Positions 26,509 through 35,334 of a stretch of 35,334 nt of DNA are shown piece by piece (position 1 is the stretch's first letter; every line of letters begins with the position of its first letter). The stretch is taken from positions 1-35,334 of the forward strand of contig CACHJL010000010.1 of NCBI GenBank assembly GCA_902580135.1. Direction: 5' to 3'. Position numbers and translations under genes: made by a program. Origin of the DNA: an uncultured Pelagibacteraceae bacterium. GTDB taxonomy: Bacteria; Pseudomonadota; Alphaproteobacteria; Pelagibacterales; Pelagibacteraceae. The notes beneath the pieces are model-generated. The model did not search any database. It was given only the letters and a program-made list of their open reading frames with translations, and was not told the origin of the DNA.

Positions 26509-28274
26509 TGCCAAAATTATATTCAGGAGCGGAGATAGTTTTTAAATGCCTTGAGGATCAAGGTGTAAGTAATATTTTTGGGTATCCAGGAGGAGCGGTT
26601 CTTCCGATATATGATGAATTAAAAAATTTTAAATCTATAAAGCACATTTTAGTAAGACATGAACAAGGAGCAGGTCATGCAGCAGAAGGTTATGCAAGAT
26701 CAACTGGTAAAGCTGGAGTTTTATTGGTTACCTCAGGTCCGGGTGCAACAAATGCTGTTACAGCTCTTACCGATGCATATATGGACTCAGTACCTTTAGT
26801 TTGTATTTCTGGGCAAGTACCTACACACTTAATCGGCACAGATGCTTTTCAAGAATGTGATACAACTGGAATTACAAGACCATGTACAAAACATAATTGG
26901 TTAGTTAAAGATATAAAAGATTTAGCAGGAGTTATTCATAAAGCTTTTGAAGTAGCAACAACTGGAAGACCAGGTCCAGTTTTGGTTGACATCCCTAAAG
27001 ATATCCAGTTTCAAAAAACTATTTATAAAAAATATAAAAAACAAAAAAAACTAAATGGAAATTCACATAATCGTTTTTCACAAGAAAATATAGATCAACT
27101 TATTCAGTTAATGAGTAAATCTTCCAAGCCTATTTTTTATACTGGAGGAGGTGTTATTAATTCTGGACCTAAAGCCAGTGAATTATTAAAAGAACTTGTT
27201 TATACAACTGGTTTTCCAATTACAACAACCTTACAAGGGCTAGGTTCTTTTCCGGCAGACGACAATCAGTTTTTAGGTATGCTCGGTATGCATGGTACTT
27301 ATGAAGCAAATAACGCAATGTATGATTGCGATTTAATGATAAATATTGGAGCAAGGTTTGATGATAGAATTACAGGAAAAATTGATGAATTTTCCCCAAG
27401 ATCAAAAAAAGTACATATTGATATTGATCCATCGTCAATAAATAAAAATGTAAAAGTTGATTTAGCAATTGTTGGTGATGTTAAATCAGTTATTGCTTCA
27501 ACAATTAAAACTTTAAAAAAGAAAAAAACTAATTTTGTTAAATCTAATAAACAAAAAACATCTAAGTGGTGGGAAAAAATTCAAAAATGGAGGTCAAAAA
27601 GATCTTTAGATTATATTGGGAGCGAAGAAACTATTAAACCTCAATATGCAATTGAAAGATTGTATGAACTGACTAAAGATAAAGATACATATATTACAAC
27701 TGAAGTTGGACAACATCAAATGTGGGCTGCACAACATTATAAATTTAATAAACCAAATCGATGGATGACATCTGGGGGATTGGGAACAATGGGCTATGGA
27801 TTACCAGCAGCAGTAGGTGTTCAAGTTGCCCATCCTAATAAATTAGTAATTGATATTGCTGGTGAAGCTTCTGTGTTAATGACCATGCAAGAAATGTCAA
27901 CAGCTGTTCAGTATAGTCTGCCTATCAAAATTTTTATTTTAAATAATGAATATATGGGAATGGTTAGGCAATGGCAGGAATTATTACATGATAAAAATTA
28001 TTCTGAAAGCTATACTGCTGCACTTCCAGATTTTGTTAAATTAGCCGAAGCTTATGGCTGTGTTGGAATAAGAGCAAAAACCCCAGAAGAATTGGACGAT
28101 AAAATTATTGAAATGTTAAATACTGATCAACCTGTTATTTTTGATTGTATGGTAGATAAACAAGAAAACTGCTATCCTATGATACCTTCAGGAAAACCAC
28201 ATAATCAGATGTTATTAGGACCGAAAGATCAAAAAGAAAATGTAATTACACGTAAAGGAAAAACCTTAGTCTAA
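26508..28274 (+). CDS. ilvB: Acetolactate synthase large subunit
   Basis: Thiamine-diphosphate enzyme forming acetolactate from two pyruvates, or acetohydroxybutyrate from pyruvate and 2-oxobutyrate, the first common step to Val, Leu and Ile. The TPP-activating Glu is E52 in RHEQGAGHAAEGYAR. GRPGPVLVDIPKD, the FAD-region NIGARFDDRITGK and the C-terminal TSGGLGTMGYGLPAAVG follow. The Mg-binding GDxS motif reads GEAS (DIAGEASVLM), with Glu for Asp, a variant I believe occurs in other alphaproteobacterial enzymes. The length of 588 aa is typical. The stop overlaps the ilvH start by one base (TAATG). Confidence 0.96.
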   Translation: MPKLYSGAEIVFKCLEDQGVSNIFGYPGGAVLPIYDELKNFKSIKHILVRHEQGAGHAAEGYARSTGKAGVLLVTSGPGATNAVTALTDAYMDSVPLVCISGQVPTHLIGTDAFQECDTTGITRPCTKHNWLVKDIKDLAGVIHKAFEVATTGRPGPVLVDIPKDIQFQKTIYKKYKKQKKLNGNSHNRFSQENIDQLIQLMSKSSKPIFYTGGGVINSGPKASELLKELVYTTGFPITTTLQGLGSFPADDNQFLGMLGMHGTYEANNAMYDCDLMINIGARFDDRITGKIDEFSPRSKKVHIDIDPSSINKNVKVDLAIVGDVKSVIASTIKTLKKKKTNFVKSNKQKTSKWWEKIQKWRSKRSLDYIGSEETIKPQYAIERLYELTKDKDTYITTEVGQHQMWAAQHYKFNKPNRWMTSGGLGTMGYGLPAAVGVQVAHPNKLVIDIAGEASVLMTMQEMSTAVQYSLPIKIFILNNEYMGMVRQWQELLHDKNYSESYTAALPDFVKLAEAYGCVGIRAKTPEELDDKIIEMLNTDQPVIFDCMVDKQENCYPMIPSGKPHNQMLLGPKDQKENVITRKGKTLV

Positions 28275-28822
28275 TGGCAAATTCAAAATCAGCATATAGT
28301 CTTGCAAGCAAAAAGGAAAGATTTGATACTCATATAATAGTAGTTTGGGTAGATAATGAAGCGGGAGTTTTAGCTAGAGTTGTCGGTCTTTTTTCAGGAA
28401 GAGGATACAATATTGAGTCATTAGCTGTAGCAGAAGTAGATCAAAAGTTAAATATTTCAAGGATCACTATTGTTACAACAGGAACACCCCAAGTAATTGA
28501 CCAAATAAAACTACAATTAAAAAAACTTGTACCCGTTCATAAAGTAGCTGATTTTAAAAGAGAAGATAAAAAAGTTATATTTAAAGAAATGGCTTTGTTT
28601 AAACTTGTTGGAAATAAAATGAAACTAGAGAAAGCTTTTAAAGCCTGTAAAAAATATGATGCTATTATATTGGATAAAACAAATAAATCTAATGTTATCC
28701 AAATAACAGCTCTTAGAAGAGAAATAGATAGTATTTCAAATAATTTAAAAAAATTTGGTTTAGTAAGTGTTTCTAGAACGGGAGCAGTTGCTATGACAAG
28801 AGGAGCTGAAGTATTTAAATAA
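28274..28822 (+). CDS. ilvH: Acetolactate synthase small (regulatory) subunit
   Basis: Regulatory subunit that activates the large subunit and confers valine feedback inhibition. The N-terminal ACT domain (about residues 20-95) has VDNEAGVLARVVGLFSGRGY then NIESLAVAEVD, the classic valine-binding helix-turn region. The C-terminal ALS_ss_C domain (about 100-180) ends SRTGAVAMTRG. It has 182 aa, a slightly extended N-terminus compared with E. coli IlvH. Translation is probably coupled to ilvB. Confidence 0.95.
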   Translation: MANSKSAYSLASKKERFDTHIIVVWVDNEAGVLARVVGLFSGRGYNIESLAVAEVDQKLNISRITIVTTGTPQVIDQIKLQLKKLVPVHKVADFKREDKKVIFKEMALFKLVGNKMKLEKAFKACKKYDAIILDKTNKSNVIQITALRREIDSISNNLKKFGLVSVSRTGAVAMTRGAEVFK

Positions 28823-28827
28823 TAAAT

Positions 28828-28833
28828 AGGAGA
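28828..28833 (+). promoter_or_regulatory. Strong Shine-Dalgarno site for ilvC
   Basis: AGGAGA sits 6 bases before the ilvC ATG. Most genes in this window have no clear ribosome binding site, so this one suggests high translation of ilvC. Confidence 0.7.
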
Positions 28834-28836
28834 TAA

Positions 28837-29862
<1,026 letters not shown>

Positions 29863-29878
29863 ATCATTAAAGACAATT

Positions 29879-29904
29879 TTGGGTTAAAAAACCCAATTTA
29901 TTTT
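29879..29904 (+). terminator. Intrinsic terminator between ilvC and leuA
   Basis: TTGGGTT, a four-A loop and AACCCAA form a perfect 7-bp stem (29879-29896), followed by TTTATTTT. It starts 17 bases after the ilvC stop and 56 before the chosen leuA start. It may end the ilv message or act as an attenuator for leuA. Confidence 0.7.
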
Positions 29905-29916
29905 GCAATCTGAACG

Positions 29917-29935
29917 TGAGCATGTATTATGCTCA
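29917..29935. repeat. Inverted repeat in the leuA leader
   Basis: TGAGCAT and ATGCTCA form a perfect 7-bp dyad around GTATT. It lies 17 bases before the chosen leuA ATG (29952) and covers two alternative starts (GTG 29916 next to it, ATG 29922 inside it). It could be an operator or an RNA hairpin in the leader. Confidence 0.55.
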
Positions 29936-29951
29936 AGCTAAAAATAATTTT

Positions 29952-31532
29952 ATGACAGATAATAATAGAGTTTTTATTTTTGATACCACTATGCGAGATG
30001 GAGAGCAATCTCCCGGAGCATCAATGAGCTTGGAAGAAAAAATTCAAATTGCAAGAGTATTTGATGAGCTTGGAATTGACATAATAGAAGCTGGCTTTCC
30101 AATAGCTTCTCCTGGTGATTTTGAAGCGGTAACAGAAGTAAGTAAAATATTAAAAAATTCTATTCCCGCAGGATTATCTAGACATTCTAAAAAAGATATT
30201 GATAGATGTTATGAAGCATTAAAACACGCTCCAAGATTTAGAATTCATACTTTTATCTCAACAAGCCCTCTTCATATGAAACATAAGCTTAATAAATCTC
30301 CAGAGGAAGTTTATGAAGCAATAAAAGAACATGTTACTTATGCAAGAAATTACACAGATGATGTTGAATGGTCATGCGAGGATGGAACAAGAACAGACAT
30401 GGATTATATGTGTAAGACAGTTGAACTTGCAATCAAATGCGGAGCAAAAACTATAAATATACCTGATACAGTTGGCTATACCATACCTTCGGAGTTCACA
30501 ACTATAATAGAAACTTTAATAAATAAAGTTCCAAATATTGATAAAGCAATTCTATCAACCCATTGTCATAATGATCTAGGTTTAGCAGTTGCAAACTCAT
30601 TAGCGGGTGTACAGGCCGGAGCTAGACAAATTGAATGTACAATAAATGGTTTAGGCGAAAGAGCTGGTAATGCGGCACTTGAAGAAGTTGTTATGGCAAT
30701 CAAGACCAGACCAGACCTTATGCCATACGAAACAGGAATTAATACAACTCTTTTAAGCAAAGCTTCAAAAATTGTTTCAAATGCAACAGGATTTCCTGTT
30801 CAGTACAATAAAGCAATAGTTGGAAAAAATGCTTTTGCGCATGAAGCAGGAATTCATCAAGATGGTATGTTAAAGAACAGACAGACTTATGAAATAATGA
30901 CACCAGAAAGTGTTGGAGTGAAACAAACTTCTTTGGTTATGGGAAAACATTCTGGAAGACATGCTTTTAAAGATAAACTAAATAGTTTGGGTTACCCAGA
31001 TTTAACAGATGATGTTGTTAGTAATGCTTTTGCAAAGTTTAAGGTTTTAGCAGATAAGAAAAAACACGTTTATGATGAAGATATAATTGCGCTAGTAGAT
31101 GATAGCTTAATTATTGATAATAAAGTTAATGCAATAAATTTAAAATCTTTAAAAGTTTTTGCAGGAACTGGAGAACCTCAAAGAGCAGAAATGACTTTAG
31201 ACGTATATGGAGAAATTAAACAAGCATCTGAGACTGGCGATGGTCCAGTTGATGCTATATTTAAATGTATAAAAAAACTTTACCCTCATGAAGTTAACTT
31301 GCAACTTTATCAGGTACATGCGGTAACCGAAGGAACTGATGCCCAAGCAACTGTAAGTGTCAAAATAGAGGAAAATGGAAAAACAACAGTGGGACAAGCA
31401 GCTGATACCGATACATTAGTTGCTTCAGCAAACGCATATATAAATTCATTAAATAAAATGATTATTAAAAGGGATAAAACAGCCCCTGAACAACAACAAA
31501 ATTATGAAACACAAAAAATGAAAGGGATATAA
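29952..31532 (+). CDS. leuA: 2-isopropylmalate synthase
   Basis: Condenses acetyl-CoA with 2-oxoisovalerate, the first committed step of leucine synthesis. The TIM-barrel domain begins [18 protein letters not shown] with the metal-binding Asp, and has [18 protein letters not shown] with the HxH ligands and [19 protein letters not shown]. After the linker ([14 protein letters not shown]) the C-terminal LeuA allosteric domain binds leucine for feedback inhibition. I use the ATG at 29952 (526 aa), since [13 protein letters not shown] fits the family start; the GTG at 29916 would add 12 residues that include the dyad. It is followed by mreB after only 3 bases. Confidence 0.95.
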   Translation: MTDNNRVFIFDTTMRDGEQSPGASMSLEEKIQIARVFDELGIDIIEAGFPIASPGDFEAVTEVSKILKNSIPAGLSRHSKKDIDRCYEALKHAPRFRIHTFISTSPLHMKHKLNKSPEEVYEAIKEHVTYARNYTDDVEWSCEDGTRTDMDYMCKTVELAIKCGAKTINIPDTVGYTIPSEFTTIIETLINKVPNIDKAILSTHCHNDLGLAVANSLAGVQAGARQIECTINGLGERAGNAALEEVVMAIKTRPDLMPYETGINTTLLSKASKIVSNATGFPVQYNKAIVGKNAFAHEAGIHQDGMLKNRQTYEIMTPESVGVKQTSLVMGKHSGRHAFKDKLNSLGYPDLTDDVVSNAFAKFKVLADKKKHVYDEDIIALVDDSLIIDNKVNAINLKSLKVFAGTGEPQRAEMTLDVYGEIKQASETGDGPVDAIFKCIKKLYPHEVNLQLYQVHAVTEGTDAQATVSVKIEENGKTTVGQAADTDTLVASANAYINSLNKMIIKRDKTAPEQQQNYETQKMKGI

Positions 31533-32567
<1,035 letters not shown>

Positions 32568-32573
32568 AATAGT

Positions 32574-33410
32574 ATGGCTTCAGATGCGGGTAGAGATGAT
32601 TTTATAATTGCTATTCGTTCAGCTTTTTTAAAAAAAGGTACTCGTCAAAAGTTTTCTTTATTTACATTATTACTTATTTCAATTTTTGTTTTATCTTTAG
32701 AATATTTCAAGTCAGGACCTGTTAATACATTTAGATCAATTACAAAAGATATAATTTTTAAAGGCTCTTATTTTATAACTGGACCATTCGTATACATCAA
32801 AAATAATTATTATAATTTTAAAGATCATCTACAAATGTATGAAGAATATACAGATTTAAAAAATAAAGATCTTAATTTATCAAGTTTATTACATGAAAAT
32901 AAATTTTATAAATCTGAAAATGAAAGATTAAAAAAATTAATAGATGAAAAAAATATTTATAGTGATGATTTTATTTTATCTAAAATTTTACTAGACCAAC
33001 AAAGTCCATATTTAAAGTCAGTTATTATTAATAAAGGTTTTAAACATGGAATTACCCTGGGAGTTGCCGTAAAAGAACAATCTTATTTTGTAGGCAAAAT
33101 TATCAATGTCAATTTATTAACATCAAGAATACTTCTAGCTAGTGATTTAAATAGTAAAATTCCAGTAATAATAGAACCGGCAGGGGCAAACGCAATATTA
33201 TCAGGACAAGGTCAAAATGACTATGCTGAACTCGAATATTTACCCAAACTAAAGAAAATTAAAGAAGGTAATATTGTATATACCTCAGGAGTTGATGGGA
33301 TTATACCTCCGGCCATTCCAATCGGAAAAGTTATTGAAAAAGACGACGATATATTTGTAGAATTTTTCGTAGATTTTAATCAATTAAAATTTGTAAAGGT
33401 AAATAATTAG
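32574..33410 (+). CDS. mreC: Rod-shape determining protein MreC
   Basis: Bitopic elongasome protein linking MreB to PBP2. A single transmembrane helix at about residues 27-45 follows a short cytoplasmic N-terminus. A coiled-coil stretch (about 83-120, LLHENKFYKSENERLKKLID) and the beta-rich periplasmic domain (about 125-275) with VIINKGFKHGITLGVAV, LLASDLNSKIPVII and VYTSGVDGIIPPAIPIGKV come next. The length of 278 aa is normal. It lies 6 bases after mreB and 2 bases before mreD. Confidence 0.93.
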   Translation: MASDAGRDDFIIAIRSAFLKKGTRQKFSLFTLLLISIFVLSLEYFKSGPVNTFRSITKDIIFKGSYFITGPFVYIKNNYYNFKDHLQMYEEYTDLKNKDLNLSSLLHENKFYKSENERLKKLIDEKNIYSDDFILSKILLDQQSPYLKSVIINKGFKHGITLGVAVKEQSYFVGKIINVNLLTSRILLASDLNSKIPVIIEPAGANAILSGQGQNDYAELEYLPKLKKIKEGNIVYTSGVDGIIPPAIPIGKVIEKDDDIFVEFFVDFNQLKFVKVNN

Positions 33411-33412
33411 AT

Positions 33413-33937
33413 ATGGCTATAACTGGTATAAGAAAAATATATAAATCTTTTATTCATACTTTTCCTATAATATTTTTGTTTTTTTTAGCATTTACAGGAT
33501 TTGATTTTTCTTTTTTTCTATTTAAAAGTAATTTTTCTTTCAATTTTATTTATATTGTAATTTTTTATTGGGTTTTAAAAAAACCTGAGAGATTAGGATA
33601 TGGTTTAATATTTTTGGTAGGAATAATTAATGATGTAGTGCAAAACTTACCGATAGGAATTTCTTCAATCAATTACTTGCTATTATGCGCCATTGCTTCT
33701 TTTATTAGAACTAGAACATTAATGCCAAATTTACTATACGATTGGATTTTCTTTTTTGTTACAATAATCATTATAAGCTCTGTGAATTTTACAACTTTAA
33801 CAATATTTTTTGATTATCAAATAAAATATTCAACTCTAATGACTAGTTCGTTTATTACATTTTTGATTTATCCAGTTTTATCTAGGGTATTTAATCACAT
33901 TAACCTTATTGACTTAAAAGAAGAAAATGCAAAATAG
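33413..33937 (+). CDS. mreD: Rod-shape determining protein MreD
   Basis: Small integral membrane protein of the elongasome, 174 residues with about five hydrophobic helices, very rich in Phe and Ile. MreD is weakly conserved. The segment GLIFLVGIINDVVQNLPIGISSINYLLL resembles the family's G-x-x-D...G...L pattern, and the place between mreC and mrdA makes the call firm. It overlaps mrdA by 11 bases. Confidence 0.88.
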   Translation: MAITGIRKIYKSFIHTFPIIFLFFLAFTGFDFSFFLFKSNFSFNFIYIVIFYWVLKKPERLGYGLIFLVGIINDVVQNLPIGISSINYLLLCAIASFIRTRTLMPNLLYDWIFFFVTIIIISSVNFTTLTIFFDYQIKYSTLMTSSFITFLIYPVLSRVFNHINLIDLKEENAK

Positions 33938-35334
33938 AGCCTCTGTAATCCAAAAAAGCGTCGTAACATCGAGAAGACTTTTCATCTTAACTGCAATAAA
34001 ATTTCTTTTATTTGCTGGAATAACTTCTCGTTTATATAATTTACAAATTTCAGATAGAGAAAAATATAAAATTCTTTCAGATAAAAATAGAATAAGAGAA
34101 TGGAAAACACCACCTCAAAGAGGTTTAATAACTGATTTTTATAATAAAATTTTAGCTGATAATGATCGCGTTTTTCAAGTTCATTTATTGCTAGATGAAA
34201 TAAAAAATTTTGATGAAACTATATTCAGGCTTAGAAATATTATTAATCTTAGCAACAACGAAATAAAAAAAATTTATAAAAAGAAAGAAAAGTTAAAATC
34301 TTGGGATACACTAGTAGTTTCAGATAATATCGGATGGAATGAATTTTCAAAATTAAACTTGTACTTACATGAATTAGAAGGAGTAAAACCCGTAGTGTCT
34401 TCTTCAAGATATTATCCTTACGGAAGTAATTTAGTCCATGTAGTTGGATATGTTGGTGAGGCTAGTTTAAAAGATGTAGACAGAATGGTTGAAATTAGGG
34501 AAAATCTTGTACCAGGATTAAAAGTTGGAAAATCTGGTATTGAATATTCAAATGAAAAGTTACTAATCGGAAAATATGGAATTAAAAGGTATGAGGTTAA
34601 CTCATCTGGAAAAAGAATAAGTCAATTAGAATATATTAAAGAGTCTCAAGGAGTTCAGATAAAAACTACAGTTGATCTAGAGATACAAAAAACTGCACAA
34701 GAATTATTAAAAGGTCAAGCTGGATCTATATGTGTTATGGATATTTACACAGGAGAAATAATTGCTATGGCTTCATCACCAACTTATGATCCCAATAAAT
34801 TTACTCACGGAATTGGTCATAAGGATTGGAATGAAATTAGAGACAATCCATTAAAACCTCTAGTGAACAAATCAATAGCCGGCTTGTATTCTCCAGGATC
34901 AACTTTAAAACCTTTAGTAGCACTTGCGGCCTTAGAGTTTGGAACAATTGATCCTAACAAAGCGATATTGTGTAAAGGTCATAAACATCCATATGAGCTT
35001 TATGGAGTAAAATATCATTGTTGGAAAAAACATGGACATGGATACATGAGACTCAGAAATGCGATCAAACAGTCTTGTGATATTTATTTTTACGAAATGG
35101 CAAGACTTTTAGGAGTAGATAAGCTTTCAATAATTGCAAAAAGATATGGACTAGGTGCCAATATTCTTAAAGATATATATTTTGATGAAAAAAAAGGAGT
35201 AGTTCCAAATACTCAATGGAAAAAAAATGCTTTAGGAAAAGCTTGGTACCTTGGAGAAACAGTAATCAACGGGATTGGCCAGGGTTATATTCAAACAACA
35301 CCATTACAACTTTGTTTAATGACTGCTCAAATAG
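33927..35334 (+). CDS. mrdA: Penicillin-binding protein 2 (elongation transpeptidase), 3' end cut by the window
   Basis: Class B transpeptidase that cross-links peptidoglycan during rod elongation with RodA. An N-terminal membrane anchor (about residues 17-36) precedes the pedestal domain, with TPPQRGLITDFYNKILADND and PYGSNLVHVVGYVGEA. The transpeptidase domain shows the active-site SxxK as STLK (Ser325, Lys328) in YSPGSTLKP, and the second motif as SCD (383-385) where SxN/SxD is expected. The KTG motif is beyond the window end. The Cys-containing SCDIYFYEMA and LGLGxx-like stretch fit PBP2 rather than PBP3. The ATG overlaps the end of mreD. The reading frame is open to the last base (469 codons visible). 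Confidence 0.94.
   Translation, partial: MQNRASVIQKSVVTSRRLFILTAIKFLLFAGITSRLYNLQISDREKYKILSDKNRIREWKTPPQRGLITDFYNKILADNDRVFQVHLLLDEIKNFDETIFRLRNIINLSNNEIKKIYKKKEKLKSWDTLVVSDNIGWNEFSKLNLYLHELEGVKPVVSSSRYYPYGSNLVHVVGYVGEASLKDVDRMVEIRENLVPGLKVGKSGIEYSNEKLLIGKYGIKRYEVNSSGKRISQLEYIKESQGVQIKTTVDLEIQKTAQELLKGQAGSICVMDIYTGEIIAMASSPTYDPNKFTHGIGHKDWNEIRDNPLKPLVNKSIAGLYSPGSTLKPLVALAALEFGTIDPNKAILCKGHKHPYELYGVKYHCWKKHGHGYMRLRNAIKQSCDIYFYEMARLLGVDKLSIIAKRYGLGANILKDIYFDEKKGVVPNTQWKKNALGKAWYLGETVINGIGQGYIQTTPLQLCLMTAQI

Noticed and set aside
27838..27870. Loss of the metal-binding Asp in acetolactate synthase (GEAS instead of GDAS)
   Set aside because: Glu can serve as ligand and I believe the variant occurs in other alphaproteobacterial enzymes; the rest of the protein is intact, so it is not treated as inactivated.

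Overview
The window looks like a stretch of core chromosome from a SAR11-type marine alphaproteobacterium (Pelagibacterales). The reasons are the very AT-rich sequence with Lys/Asn/Ile-rich proteins, gene spacing near zero with many overlaps, a circularly permuted two-piece tmRNA gene typical of Alphaproteobacteria, ThyX as the thymidylate synthase, and alphaproteobacterial neighbourhoods such as rluD-rpoH and glyQ-glyS-ppdK. This assignment is by recognition, not by a database search.

Layout. 1-3059: the 3' part of purA, converging on rluD-rpoH (minus strand). 3083-5607: tRNA-Arg(UCG), then a minus-strand overlapping set of tsaC, an ABC ATPase and an ABC-2 permease. 5628-8644: xseB-ispA-dxs (plus), making the isoprenoid precursor DXP and farnesyl-PP. 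8641-11392: aroC (minus), pdxH (plus) and a long-chain polyprenyl synthase (minus). 11502-17904: a plus-strand unit of an S49 peptidase, glyQ, glyS and ppdK. 17911-19742: nadA-nadC (minus) for de novo NAD synthesis. 19801-20166: tRNA-Leu(GAG) facing the tmRNA gene, which lies on the minus strand and fills the only long non-coding gap. 20211-21942: thyX converging on mrp. 21995-26454: hflK-hflC-DUF2065-degP-miaA, a membrane protein quality-control cluster ending in a tRNA-modification gene. 26508-31532: ilvB-ilvH-ilvC-leuA, branched-chain amino-acid synthesis. 31536-35334: mreB-mreC-mreD-mrdA (the last cut by the window end), the rod-shape elongation machinery.

I see no mobile element, CRISPR array, prophage, toxin-antitoxin pair or defence system, and no frameshifted gene. 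All protein genes belong to known families, so I do not claim a novel system. The most rewarding parts are the permuted tmRNA with tag ANESYALAA, back-to-back promoters between the polyprenyl synthase and the S49 peptidase, two dyad symmetries at the starts of ilvB and leuA, A13 tracts at the starts of two consecutive genes, convergent gene pairs sharing a TTAA stop palindrome, and an Mrp protein without the usual CxxC.
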